From contig JBFWMB010000013.1 of NCBI GenBank assembly GCA_050251815.1, forward strand, positions 7,207 through 71,206: 64,000 nucleotides of DNA, given 5' to 3'. The position numbers and the translations under genes are program-made. This stretch comes from GWE2-40-63 sp050251815 (GTDB lineage Bacteria > Bacteroidota > Bacteroidia > Bacteroidales > SZUA-534). Under the pieces are notes generated by a model, which worked only from the letters and a program-made list of their open reading frames with translations, made no database searches and was not told the DNA's origin. Below are positions 1-8,478 of this stretch, in pieces. The number at the start of each line of letters is the position of its first letter. Within the stretch, counting starts at the first letter, position 1.

Positions 1-2
1 GA

Positions 3-1439
3 TTACTGGTATCGGGGAAAGCTCAGGGAAACAAAGCAGCATTTCTTGCCAACGAAATACTTTTAGGCACACCTGCTGTTGCAATTCCTGTAGTAACTAA
101 AAGCCCAAACCGCTTTATGTTCGATTATGCTGTACTTGAAAAATTGCACTTAAACAAAAAACTAATTCCTGATGATGCTGAAATTATTGGCAAACCTCAG
201 CGAATTCTGGAAAAATACAAAACTGAAATAATTCTTATACTTATTACCTTTTCGCTCTTAATTTTGGCTGTTTTTACCTTGCTCTATTACAACCGGAAAA
301 AGACATTAGCAGAACGCAGTATGGTTAAAAGCACCAATAAATTATTAACTATTTTAGAAACAGCACAGGAAGGCTTTTTTGAAATGAATTGCCAACATAC
401 GGTAACCTATGTTAATCCGGAACTTTGCAACATTCTGGGAACCCATAAAAAATTACTCGAAAACCACTCATTTTACGATATTTTACGCACAAACAATTAT
501 TCTCCTCCTGAATCGGAATTTAAAAAATGTTTTGCCGGTGAAGCCATTTCTTTTGAATACAAAGTTGCCACAAAGAATGGAATTTGTAAAGATCTGGTTA
601 TTAACCTATCGCCTCTTTTTAACGAGGAAAAAAGTAAAGTTGAAGGGTTATTCGGACTGGTTTCGGATATAACCTATTTAAAAACTAAAGAATTAGAAAT
701 AATACAGGCTAAAGAGCAAGCCGAAAAATCGGATAAGTTAAAATCAGCTTTTTTAGCTAACATGAGCCATGAGATTAGAACACCCATGAATGCCATTTTG
801 GGATTTACCGAATTGCTTGCTGAAAAAGAAATTAGTGAAGCCGATCGCTTATTTTATGTCGAGATTATTCAAAAAAGTGGTCAAACCCTTTTGACACTCA
901 TCAATGATATACTCGATTTATCGAAAATTGAAGCCGGAGAAATTGATATAATAATTAAACCAGTACATATTAATTCCTTACTAAAAAATGTTTATCACAC
1001 CCTGATGGATTATGGAAAGATGATTCAGAAAAACCACATTCATCTATCATATCAGGAGTTGCCCGAAGATCTGGTTATTCAAACCGACGAATTTCGATTA
1101 ACTCAAATTCTATTAAATCTGCTAAATAATGCTTTTAAATTTACCGAAGCAGGATTCATTAAATTTGGATGCAAAAAGCTTTCATCTGATGAATTGGAGT
1201 TTTTTGTGAGCGATACCGGCATTGGAATGCCCAAAGAAATGCAATTGTCAATTTTTGAGCGTTTTCATAAAATTGAAAGCTTAAAAAACCAGGTGTATCG
1301 CGGAGCCGGATTGGGACTGGCCATTTCAAAAAATCTGGTTGAGTTGTTGGGTGGGTCGATTTTTTGCAGTTCATCTGAAGGAAAAGGAACTATATTTTAC
1401 TTTTCAATCAAAGGTAAACTCAGTAAAAATGAACGATAG
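3..1439 (+). CDS. Sensor histidine kinase, 5' truncated by window edge
   Basis: The reading frame is open from base 3, so the gene begins before the window; the ATG at 117 is internal. The visible N-terminal part (ending ...FMFDYAVLEKL...LIPDDAEIIGKP) resembles the end of a periplasmic ABC-type substrate-binding domain. Counting from the ATG at 117, one membrane segment follows at about residues 36-59, then a PAS domain (about 74-190) and a HisKA domain with the phosphoacceptor in SHEIRTPMN (His218). The HATPase_c domain has an N box (NLLNNAFKF), DTGIGM and GAGLGLAIS. No receiver domain follows the kinase core. The role is inferred: a periplasmic ligand is sensed and the signal passed to an unlinked regulator. 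The gene converges on the sulfatase gene 13 bp away. Confidence 0.85.
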   Translation, partial: LLVSGKAQGNKAAFLANEILLGTPAVAIPVVTKSPNRFMFDYAVLEKLHLNKKLIPDDAEIIGKPQRILEKYKTEIILILITFSLLILAVFTLLYYNRKKTLAERSMVKSTNKLLTILETAQEGFFEMNCQHTVTYVNPELCNILGTHKKLLENHSFYDILRTNNYSPPESEFKKCFAGEAISFEYKVATKNGICKDLVINLSPLFNEEKSKVEGLFGLVSDITYLKTKELEIIQAKEQAEKSDKLKSAFLANMSHEIRTPMNAILGFTELLAEKEISEADRLFYVEIIQKSGQTLLTLINDILDLSKIEAGEIDIIIKPVHINSLLKNVYHTLMDYGKMIQKNHIHLSYQELPEDLVIQTDEFRLTQILLNLLNNAFKFTEAGFIKFGCKKLSSDELEFFVSDTGIGMPKEMQLSIFERFHKIESLKNQVYRGAGLGLAISKNLVELLGGSIFCSSSEGKGTIFYFSIKGKLSKNER

Positions 1440-1452
1440 ATTATATATGTGT

Positions 1453-3279
1453 TTATTTGTTTGAAAAATCGACAAGTACTTCCTGCAAGTAACTTTTCCC
1501 TTGTTTTGAAACCTGTGGTGACACCTCTTTTTTTGAAATAAAATTGCCCAAATCCAAATCCCAAACAAAATAAGTGCTGTCGTTAACAAACCCAAAACCA
1601 TTGTTAAAGGCATAATAGGCAAATGGCTCCTGACCCGCTAAAATATCTTTAGCAAAATTTGTTCCCAAATAATTTTTATTCAATTGATTACTAATCATCA
1701 ATGGAATATCAACCTGAGAACAAGTACTTGAAATTACGGTATCGGATTGCGTTAGCGCACCACCTAACCACAACATGGGAACATGGAATTTTTCAGGAGA
1801 ACTATAAGCAACCTGCTCATATTTTGCTCCGTGATCGGCAACTAAAACCACCAGGGTATTTTCCCACCAAGAGCTTTTTTTAGCGGTTTCAATAAAAGCG
1901 CCCAAACAACTGTCGGTGTAGTGAATCGCGTTCAAGTAACGATTATCCCAATCGGAACCGGTGAAAATGCTTTTATGCGGAACATCGAAGGGATCGTGGC
2001 TGCTTAAAGTAAACATGACCGTAAAAAAGGGTTGTTTTGTCTGTGATAAATCCTTTTGTAATTTTTCGAACAACCAATGATCGTGAACACCCCATTTGGT
2101 AGTACGCTGCTTTACTTCAAAATTATTTTGAGTAACCAGTTTATCGTAAGCTCCTGATACAAAATAGGAATTCATGTTGGCAAAGTTTATATCACCTCCA
2201 TAATAAAATGCAGTATGGTAGTTGTAGGCCTTAAAGAAACGACTCAATTGAGGCAATTTTTCCGATTTTGAAGTGTATTTTATAATTGAAGTGGTAGGCT
2301 GTGCCGGATATCCGCTCAAAATTCCAACAATTCCTTTATCGCTTCTATCACCAGTAGCGTACATGCGGTCGAATAAAATGCCTTCGCTTGCCAGTTTTGT
2401 AAAATTTGGGGTAGCCAGTGTATTTCCGCCTAAAGGAGCAATAACCTTGCCCGTAAAACTTTCCAGAATAATTATTAAAACCGATGCTGAATCGTTTTGA
2501 AGAAAAGTTTGTTTAGCAGTTCCATTTGACGCAATAAGTTGATGAACAGTTGTTTTGGCTTCCTGATGTTCGTAAAACCCAGGCAATTCAATTTGGTTCA
2601 TTTCGGTTAACGATTTTCCAAAATTCCATCCAACATTTATCGCAGCATGATTGGCAAAACCCTGTTTACTAAAAAATACGGCTCCTACATTAATCGGTGC
2701 AATACCCAATCCTCCACGAATGGGAATAATCATAATACCTGCTGCAAGCAAGAAAACAGGAAAAAAATACCATTTTGCCGGTATTATATTTTTTTCCAAT
2801 GCACCAACGTATTTTTTATATACTCTTATAGCCGAATAACTAAGAACAGCAAAAGCAATAATTAACAAAACAACTAACCAAAACGGGGTCGATGCCAGAC
2901 TTTCTTTCGGCGTTTTTAAATAAAAGAGAACCGTATTGTCGATGCGGAATCCCCAGTTTTTATATAACTCAGCATCTACCACAGTAAGCAAAGTAAAAAG
3001 CAGAATAAATATCCACTGATAACTTTTTACAACAGTTGAAATAAGCTTTCCTTTTGCAGTGGTTGTACCCACCAGAATTAAAGCAAGAAAAAACAGTAGG
3101 TATCCTGTTAACGAACTGTCGAGTTTTAATCCATAAAGTATTGAACCCGCAATATCTTCAAAAGGCATTTGAAGGGTGAGCTCCCAATTATACAACAGAA
3201 AAAAAACGCGACTAAGTAAAAAAAAGAGCATCCAAAAAATACCGGTTTTTAAAAGTAACAGGAGGCGTGCACGTATCAT
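1453..3279 (-). CDS. LtaS-like membrane sulfatase/phosphoglycerol transferase
   Basis: This 608-residue protein has about five N-terminal membrane helices (residues 1-195) followed by an extracytoplasmic alkaline-phosphatase-superfamily sulfatase domain. Visible landmarks are ILESFTGK near the start of the domain, the GDRSDKG nucleophile region (Ser313), the SSHDPFDVP segment and ADHGAKYEQ, which carries metal-ligand Asp/His residues. LtaS proteins use Thr as nucleophile; here a Ser occupies what I judge to be that position. In Gram-negative Bacteroidota such proteins are thought to modify envelope glycans or lipids with phosphoglycerol or phosphoethanolamine; the actual substrate cannot be read from sequence. 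The minus-strand LRR gene lies 49 bp upstream, so the two could be co-transcribed. Confidence 0.85.
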   Translation of the reverse strand: MIRARLLLLLKTGIFWMLFFLLSRVFFLLYNWELTLQMPFEDIAGSILYGLKLDSSLTGYLLFFLALILVGTTTAKGKLISTVVKSYQWIFILLFTLLTVVDAELYKNWGFRIDNTVLFYLKTPKESLASTPFWLVVLLIIAFAVLSYSAIRVYKKYVGALEKNIIPAKWYFFPVFLLAAGIMIIPIRGGLGIAPINVGAVFFSKQGFANHAAINVGWNFGKSLTEMNQIELPGFYEHQEAKTTVHQLIASNGTAKQTFLQNDSASVLIIILESFTGKVIAPLGGNTLATPNFTKLASEGILFDRMYATGDRSDKGIVGILSGYPAQPTTSIIKYTSKSEKLPQLSRFFKAYNYHTAFYYGGDINFANMNSYFVSGAYDKLVTQNNFEVKQRTTKWGVHDHWLFEKLQKDLSQTKQPFFTVMFTLSSHDPFDVPHKSIFTGSDWDNRYLNAIHYTDSCLGAFIETAKKSSWWENTLVVLVADHGAKYEQVAYSSPEKFHVPMLWLGGALTQSDTVISSTCSQVDIPLMISNQLNKNYLGTNFAKDILAGQEPFAYYAFNNGFGFVNDSTYFVWDLDLGNFISKKEVSPQVSKQGKSYLQEVLVDFSNK

Positions 3280-3328
3280 TTGAAAGCGTTTAAACTAATA
3301 GGTTCAACTATAAAATTTACTTGATTTA

Positions 3329-4600
3329 TTAAAAATAAATTTTGGTGTTTGGAAAGAATTTTTTCACCTGCTTTTGCTGAAAGTCGTTTAATCGGGGATT
3401 ATTCTCCAAATGCAATTCCTCCAAAGCTCGCATGCCGCCCAATTGCTTATTAAAATACAATAGCTGGTTTTGGTTCAAGTTCAACTTCTTAAGACTCACC
3501 AATGCACTCAGCGATTTATCAATTTTTTCAATCTGATTGTCAGACAAATCGAGTTCTTCCAACTGACTTAATTTACTTAAGGTTCCTCCCACCCAGGTTA
3601 TCTGATTGCGGTTTAGGTTTACCTCTTTTAAATTCGATGCATATCCAATGTTTCTGGGAACCTCTGTCAATCGGTTTATTGAGGCATCAAAATGCGTAAG
3701 TTTTTGAAGTTTTGCCATATTGGCCGTAAGTGATGAAAGTTGATTTATACTTACGTCGATACGTGTAACATTGGGCAGATTGATACTATTACCACTAATT
3801 CGCGTAATTTTATTATTCGATAAATTTAGCGTTTCAAGTTGCTCCATTTGTCCCAATTCTTCGGGAATCAAGGATAGTTTGTTCTGGCTGACATTTAAAT
3901 GCCTTAAATTTTTTATTTGTCCAATGCTAGCAGGTAATTCAGTCAATTGGTTTTTTTCCAGATTCAGTTCACTAAGTAAGGTTAGTTGACCAAAATTCTC
4001 AGGCAACTGCTCCAGCTTGTTTTCATTGATTTTTAATTCTTTCAATTTAACCAGTTCTCCAAGACTTACTGGTAAGCCGGTTAATTGGTTTTTTTCAAGA
4101 TACAAAGCTTCCAGGTTTGCTAAATCGCCCAGGTTTTCCGGAAGTTTATTTAGCTGATTCCAGTTTAAATCGAGTTTCTTAAGGTTTTTTAATTGGACCA
4201 GTTCATCGGGTACAGTGGTTAATTTATTCGAAAACAAATCGATTACTTGGAGGTTTTCAGCCTGTGCAATTTCTTTAGGAATTACTGAAATCTGGTTCTC
4301 GCCCATAGCCAACACCTGAAGGTTCGGCATTTGCAATAGTTCCACAGGAATTTCGCGAATCTGATTGTTCCGGACATACAACACCTGAAGGTTTTTTAGC
4401 TTGTAAACCTTTTCCGGAATTTTATTAAGTTTTTTACCATCGAGGTTTAGTATGTAAACCCCTCGTTTGTTTCCAATTACCTCACTCATTGAACGGTAAA
4501 CTTTTTCTTTAGCCAGTTCTTCTTCTGATTTTAATGCCTTTTGACCAAATGTTGAACCAATTAGCAAGACCATGAACAATAATAAAGTGCTTATTTTCAT
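3329..4600 (-). CDS. Secreted leucine-rich-repeat protein
   Basis: The protein has 423 residues. A signal peptide (residues 1-19, cleavage likely after STFG) is followed from about residue 45 by an almost unbroken series of about 23-residue leucine-rich repeats with the pattern LxxLxxLxLxxNxLxxLPxxL. Repeats such as LEALYLEKNQLTGLPVSLGEL are close to the bacterial/ROCO-type consensus. There is no kinase, GTPase or membrane anchor, and no clear C-terminal sorting domain. It probably forms a solenoid for protein binding in the periplasm or at the surface; the partner is unknown. It lies upstream of the sulfatase gene on the same strand. Confidence 0.85.
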   Translation of the reverse strand: MKISTLLLFMVLLIGSTFGQKALKSEEELAKEKVYRSMSEVIGNKRGVYILNLDGKKLNKIPEKVYKLKNLQVLYVRNNQIREIPVELLQMPNLQVLAMGENQISVIPKEIAQAENLQVIDLFSNKLTTVPDELVQLKNLKKLDLNWNQLNKLPENLGDLANLEALYLEKNQLTGLPVSLGELVKLKELKINENKLEQLPENFGQLTLLSELNLEKNQLTELPASIGQIKNLRHLNVSQNKLSLIPEELGQMEQLETLNLSNNKITRISGNSINLPNVTRIDVSINQLSSLTANMAKLQKLTHFDASINRLTEVPRNIGYASNLKEVNLNRNQITWVGGTLSKLSQLEELDLSDNQIEKIDKSLSALVSLKKLNLNQNQLLYFNKQLGGMRALEELHLENNPRLNDFQQKQVKKFFPNTKIYF

Positions 4601-5007
4601 TTACATATATTTTTTACTTTTCATGAAACCGATGCCTCAATTGCTTATTTTTTTCAGTCAAAATTGTGATGCATCAGACGAACAAAGAAACAAAAATTGA
4701 CTTACGCATGCAAATTAACAATAAAGGCTTCCATTTTTCTGAAAGCCTTGGGTTAGAAGTGCAAAATTGTTGGTATAACTCCGTTTAATTTTTACAGGTA
4801 AAAAACTGTTAATAAATTATATGTGCTTATTATCATTGGAATGTTTAATTTATCGGATTTCAAATTGAAGGCATTCTGATTTTTTGGGGTTAAGAAAAAC
4901 CGAAACGGGTTAACCCCATTCCGATTGTTCCATTTCCCGCGCATAACAAACTAATTATTAACCTAAATTTGTTGCTACAAATGTAGACTACCATTTGATG
5001 CCATAAG
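4601..5007. other. Intergenic region between LRR gene and kinase operon
   Basis: This divergent spacer has no convincing gene. It holds a small inverted repeat (AAGGCTT at 4724-4730 with AAGCCTT at 4743-4749) and scattered GTTAA-like half sites, including two in the GGGTTAAG and GGGTTAAC segments between about 4888 and 4915. No clear -7 box for the minus-strand LRR gene was found. Confidence 0.4.
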
Positions 5008-5054
5008 GTTAACAGCCGGTTAAAAACTGTTAATGTTTGGTTAAAAAAAGTTAA
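5008..5054 (+). promoter_or_regulatory. Five-box phased GTTAA operator array
   Basis: Five direct copies of GTTAA start at 5008, 5019, 5029, 5040 and 5050, so the steps are 11, 10, 11 and 10 bp, one helical turn each. Direct repeats of about 10-11 bp are how OmpR/PhoB-family regulators bind DNA. The array ends 17 bp before a TAnnTTTG box, where a -33 element would be expected, and it precedes a kinase/OmpR-family regulator pair. Binding by the regulator at 6763-7473 (autoregulation) is an inference. A related pair (GTAAA, 5 nt, GTTAA) lies near 4797-4812. Confidence 0.6.
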
Positions 5055-5071
5055 TGGAACATTTCTTTTTA

Positions 5072-5079
5072 TACATTTG
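5072..5079 (+). promoter_or_regulatory. Bacteroidota -7 box of the kinase/regulator operon
   Basis: TACATTTG matches the TAnnTTTG -7 consensus. No TTTG lies about 19 nt upstream; the last GTTAA box of the operator array is there instead, which suggests an activator-dependent promoter. The expected start of transcription is near 5086, about 37 nt before the kinase ATG. Confidence 0.5.
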
Positions 5080-5122
5080 ACAGGCAATCATGCAATGGAA
5101 GCTATGCAGTAATTTTTTTTGA

Positions 5123-6760
5123 ATGAATAAATACAAATTTACCGGCATTATATTTTTAATGGGTGTTTCACTTTTGGGAATAATTGGCGTTCAGATGGTT
5201 TGGATGCACAATGCCATAACTACCAAAGAGGAACAATTCGATCAACAGGTAAAACAAGCATTAGCTCGGGCTGCTTTGCGTATTGAACGGAATCAGAATG
5301 CTTATTTCTTATCCAGTATGTTTCAGGGAATGCCTCAAATGCAATTAAAACAAAATATTTTCCCTACAGCTCCAGTTCAGCAGCAGGATTCACTATTCAA
5401 CGCATTCAACAATTTTTGGCAGAACAAAAGCGATAATGCTTTTATTAAAAAAAACGAGAAGAATCTAACAATAGAAAAATCGGAACACAATGGCCTGGAA
5501 ACTGTGGTTTATGGTTTCGATACCATAATAGAATCAGGAAATTCGAGTCAGCGCATTCAAAGTTATTCGTCGATTACCCTGCCTAAAGGGCAAACACAAC
5601 AAAACATTCCCCAACAAAAAAATGAGTACAGAGAATATCCACAACGGGACCAGTTCACGGAAGTTATGGAACAAATGGTTTTGGAATTCTCAATCCGTGA
5701 CATCCCCATGGAAGAAAGACTCGGCTATTCGGTGATTGCTCCTACCATTAATTACGAACTCAAGAATCTGGGAATTCCCCTTACCTACGAATATGCCATT
5801 GCCAATTATCGGGGAAACATTTATCCCAAACTCAAAACCCCAGGATTTGATTTTAATAAAACTCAAAAAGCCTATCGTACCACGCTTTTTCCAAACGACA
5901 TTTTAATGCGCAGCGACCAGCTAATGGTGCAGTTCCCTGAAAAGCGAAATTACCTGATTCATTCGGTAATATGGCCTTTCAGTGGTTCCTTGTTGTTTAC
6001 CCTGATTATTCTTTTTACCTTTTATTACACCTTAAAAACCATATACAATCAGAAAAAAATATCGGAAATAAAAAGCGATTTCATTAATAACATGACCCAC
6101 GAATTTAAAACACCCATTGCAACCATATCGCTTGCAGCCGATGCTATTGGAAATCCATCCATTATAACTGTTCCTGAAAAAATAAAGCAGTTTGCACATA
6201 TCATAAAGGAAGAAAACCACCGGATGAACCGCCAGGTTGAGAGCGTTCTTAAAATGGCTCTTATCGATAAAAAAGATTTCAATTTAAACATGGTCGATAC
6301 CCATGTGCATCCTTTGATAGAGAAAGCTGTAAAAAATATTAGTTTGCAAGTGGAGCAAAAAATGGGGCAAATTACCACTGATTTAAGTGCTTCGAGCGAT
6401 TTAATAAAAGCCGACGAAACCCATCTGGTAAATATTATCTTTAACTTGCTCGACAACGCCAATAAATATTCACTCGACGCACCGCCAAGCATTCAGGTGA
6501 AAACATACAACAGCTCAGGAAATCTGGTAATCTCAGTAAGTGATAAAGGAATTGGTATGGATAAAGAGGCACAAGAGCGGATATTTGAAAAGTTTTATCG
6601 TGTGCACACCGGAAACGTCCATACGGTTAAAGGTTTTGGTCTTGGGTTAAGTTATGTAAAAGCCATTGTAATGCAATTTAAAGGCGATATTTCTGTAAAA
6701 AGTCAAAAAGGAAAAGGCAGTACTTTCGAAATAAAACTGCCGCTGCATCAAGTATATTAA
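5123..6760 (+). CDS. Membrane sensor histidine kinase
   Basis: This is a 545-residue classical two-helix sensor. One membrane segment lies at residues 8-29, followed by a glutamine-rich periplasmic domain of about 240 residues that I do not recognise and a second membrane segment near 280-302. The HisKA motif NNMTHEFKTP carries the phosphoacceptor His326. The HATPase_c domain has NLLDNANKYS, DKGIGM and GFGLGLSYV. The domain order resembles the RprX-type kinases of Bacteroides, although the specific signal is unknown. The response-regulator gene follows after 2 bp, so the pair is one operon, probably under the GTTAA array upstream. Confidence 0.9.
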   Translation: MNKYKFTGIIFLMGVSLLGIIGVQMVWMHNAITTKEEQFDQQVKQALARAALRIERNQNAYFLSSMFQGMPQMQLKQNIFPTAPVQQQDSLFNAFNNFWQNKSDNAFIKKNEKNLTIEKSEHNGLETVVYGFDTIIESGNSSQRIQSYSSITLPKGQTQQNIPQQKNEYREYPQRDQFTEVMEQMVLEFSIRDIPMEERLGYSVIAPTINYELKNLGIPLTYEYAIANYRGNIYPKLKTPGFDFNKTQKAYRTTLFPNDILMRSDQLMVQFPEKRNYLIHSVIWPFSGSLLFTLIILFTFYYTLKTIYNQKKISEIKSDFINNMTHEFKTPIATISLAADAIGNPSIITVPEKIKQFAHIIKEENHRMNRQVESVLKMALIDKKDFNLNMVDTHVHPLIEKAVKNISLQVEQKMGQITTDLSASSDLIKADETHLVNIIFNLLDNANKYSLDAPPSIQVKTYNSSGNLVISVSDKGIGMDKEAQERIFEKFYRVHTGNVHTVKGFGLGLSYVKAIVMQFKGDISVKSQKGKGSTFEIKLPLHQVY

Positions 6761-6762
6761 CT

Positions 6763-7473
6763 ATGTATCAGACCCATAAAGCAATGAAAAACAGAATATT
6801 TTTAGTGGAAGACGATCTGAATTTTGGTTCAGTTATGAAATCATACCTTGAGATGAACGATTACCAGGTACAGTGGGTAAACGACGGCAGAGGAGCTGTT
6901 AACGAGTTTTCAAAAGGCTTGTTCGATATTTGCATTCTTGATGTGATGCTGCCGCATGTTGACGGATTTACCATTGGAACTGAAATAAAAAAACTTAATC
7001 CTAAAATTCCGATAGTTTTTTTAACGGCTAAAACGCTAAAAGAAGATGTGATAAAAGGTTTTTCGGTGGGTGCCGACGATTACATCACCAAACCTTTCGA
7101 TTCCGATGTACTTATTTATAAAATTAAAGCCATTTTAAAAAGAAATGCCGAATCGGATATTCAGGAGTTTCCTGAATCAATTGTAATTGGAAAGTATCAT
7201 TTTGATTATAAAAAGCGAAATCTGCAATTTGAGGAACAGGAAGGAGTTAAACTATCGCCCAAAGAAGCCGAATTATTAAAATTCCTGATACAGAAAAAAA
7301 ACCAGGTACTCGACCGTAATTATGCACTCGATAAAATTTGGGGCGAACAAGGTTACTTTACTGCCCGAAGTATGGATGTGTACATTACAAAACTCAGAAA
7401 ATATTTAAAAAACGATTCCAATCTCGAAATTGTTAATATTCATGGTAGTGGATATATTTTGAAGGAGCTTTAA
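6763..7473 (+). CDS. OmpR-family response regulator
   Basis: The product has 236 residues if the first ATG is used; the ATG at 6784 (MKNRIFLVEDD) gives a start more typical of the family. The receiver domain has the acidic pair in VEDD, phosphoacceptor Asp60 in CILDVMLP (numbered from 6763), a conserved Thr in FLTAK and Lys in TKPF. The C-terminal winged helix includes LSPKEAELLKFL and DVYITKLRKYL. It sits 2 bp after the kinase gene and is its obvious partner. It is also the best candidate to bind the phased GTTAA repeats upstream of the operon. It resembles RprY-type regulators; the regulon cannot be inferred. Confidence 0.9.
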   Translation: MYQTHKAMKNRIFLVEDDLNFGSVMKSYLEMNDYQVQWVNDGRGAVNEFSKGLFDICILDVMLPHVDGFTIGTEIKKLNPKIPIVFLTAKTLKEDVIKGFSVGADDYITKPFDSDVLIYKIKAILKRNAESDIQEFPESIVIGKYHFDYKKRNLQFEEQEGVKLSPKEAELLKFLIQKKNQVLDRNYALDKIWGEQGYFTARSMDVYITKLRKYLKNDSNLEIVNIHGSGYILKEL

Positions 7474-7480
7474 GCATTCT

Positions 7481-7600
7481 TCAGTTCGTTATTTGTATGC
7501 TCCACTCTGTTATAACCAGATTAGCATTTCCCCTATTTATTTGAATTTCGTTCCCATATACGGCTTCTTTTAGTGCATAAGATTTTTTTTCAACTTCCAT
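7481..7600 (-). CDS. Possible 39-residue ORF
   Basis: A short frame on the minus strand encodes 39 residues beginning MEVEKKSYALKEAVYGNEIQ and ending in TEWSIQITN. It is convergent with the response-regulator gene, whose stop lies 8 bp away. I see no strong ribosome-binding site, promoter or terminator and I recognise no family. It may be a remnant of a longer gene or a chance frame in a spacer. Confidence 0.2.
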   Translation of the reverse strand: MEVEKKSYALKEAVYGNEIQINRGNANLVITEWSIQITN

Positions 7601-7712
7601 TGAGTTTTAGTTTTTTGTTCAGTAACCCATCAGCATTTTTTCAAACAACGGGGAATCAATAACTAAAGCTATTTCTTTGTAAAGAAATATTAATAGGATT
7701 GGATTTTTTTAA

Positions 7713-7730
7713 TATATCGCTTGCGATATA
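7713..7730. promoter_or_regulatory. 18-bp palindrome overlapping the gpx -33 element
   Basis: TATATCGC and GCGATATA form perfect 8-bp arms separated by TT. The central TTG (7721-7723) sits 19 nt upstream of the -7 box TATTTTTG, so the palindrome covers the -33 element. This placement suits a repressor that blocks the promoter; the regulator is not identifiable from the site alone. Confidence 0.5.
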
Positions 7731-7750
7731 AAATAAATTAACTATTTTTG
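7721..7750 (+). promoter_or_regulatory. Promoter of glutathione peroxidase gene
   Basis: TTG at 7721-7723, then a 19-nt spacer, then TATTTTTG at 7743-7750, matches the Bacteroidota -33/-7 arrangement. Transcription would begin near 7757, about 50 nt before the ATG at 7808. This also argues against the earlier in-frame ATG at 7748, which lies inside the -7 box. Confidence 0.6.
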
Positions 7751-7807
7751 AATCGTGTTCGACATTATCTGTTTCGATATATTATAAACATTAAAAACAA
7801 AATAACA

Positions 7808-8287
7808 ATGGAATTTTATAATTTTTCAGCACTACCGCTTCATGGTAAGCAAGAAATAAAAATGGAAACTTACAAAGGCAAAGTGGTACTCGTAGTAAAT
7901 ACCGCAAGTAAATGTGGTTTAACTCCACAATACAAAGGATTAGAAGAACTTTATAAAAAATACAAAGACCAGGGTTTGGTAATTTTGGGTTTTCCCTGCA
8001 ATCAGTTTGCCAATCAAGAACCCGGATCGGAAGCATCCATTGCCGGGGGCTGTTTAATTGACTATGGGGTAACTTTTCCCATGTTTTCAAAAATTAATGT
8101 GAACGGGGCCGACGCCCACCCTATTTATAAATACCTGAAAAAGGAATTAACCGGCGTTTTTGGAGGAGCAATAAAGTGGAACTTTACCAAGTTCCTAATC
8201 GATAGAAACGGTAAACCGGTAACCCGTTTCTCGCCATATACAAAGCCAGCCGACATTGAAAAATACATAGTAAAACAATTGAATTAA
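7808..8287 (+). CDS. Glutathione peroxidase-family thiol peroxidase
   Basis: From the ATG at 7808 the protein has 159 residues, the usual length for bacterial glutathione/thioredoxin peroxidases. It reduces peroxides with a Cys rather than a selenocysteine active site: NTASKCGLTPQY gives peroxidatic Cys36. GFPCNQFANQEPGS contains the catalytic Gln and a second Cys, and KWNFTKFL contains the catalytic Trp/Asn. No signal peptide is present on this start, so it is probably cytoplasmic and thioredoxin-dependent. An in-frame ATG at 7748 exists but overlaps the promoter. A bidirectional terminator follows the gene. Confidence 0.9.
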   Translation: MEFYNFSALPLHGKQEIKMETYKGKVVLVVNTASKCGLTPQYKGLEELYKKYKDQGLVILGFPCNQFANQEPGSEASIAGGCLIDYGVTFPMFSKINVNGADAHPIYKYLKKELTGVFGGAIKWNFTKFLIDRNGKPVTRFSPYTKPADIEKYIVKQLN

Positions 8288-8353
8288 AATACTGCGTATT
8301 AATCTTACAAAAGGTTATTACGTTGATACGTTCTAAATACAGTTTTAAAAAAA

Positions 8354-8387
8354 ACAGGTAACTCAATGCTTGAGTGTACCTGTTTTT
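8354..8387. terminator. Bidirectional terminator between gpx and argS
   Basis: ACAGGTA-ACTCAA and TTGAGT-GTACCTGT form a long stem around a TGC loop, with a run of A on the left and T on the right. It lies between two convergent genes and can serve both strands. Confidence 0.75.
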
Positions 8388-8478
8388 ATTTTATATTCAA
8401 AAGTTTACTGTTTACAATACTATGATTGCTGAACTTACTTTGCTTTTTAGTTCAAAAAAACAGCTCCCAAAATGCCGT

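Noticed and set aside
6049..6492. 147-residue frame antisense to the histidine kinase
   Set aside because: It is a shadow of a conserved kinase domain and has no own promoter or ribosome-binding site.
7748..7807. Earlier start of the glutathione peroxidase
   Set aside because: The ATG at 7748 overlaps the -7 box and the added 20 residues are unlike the family.
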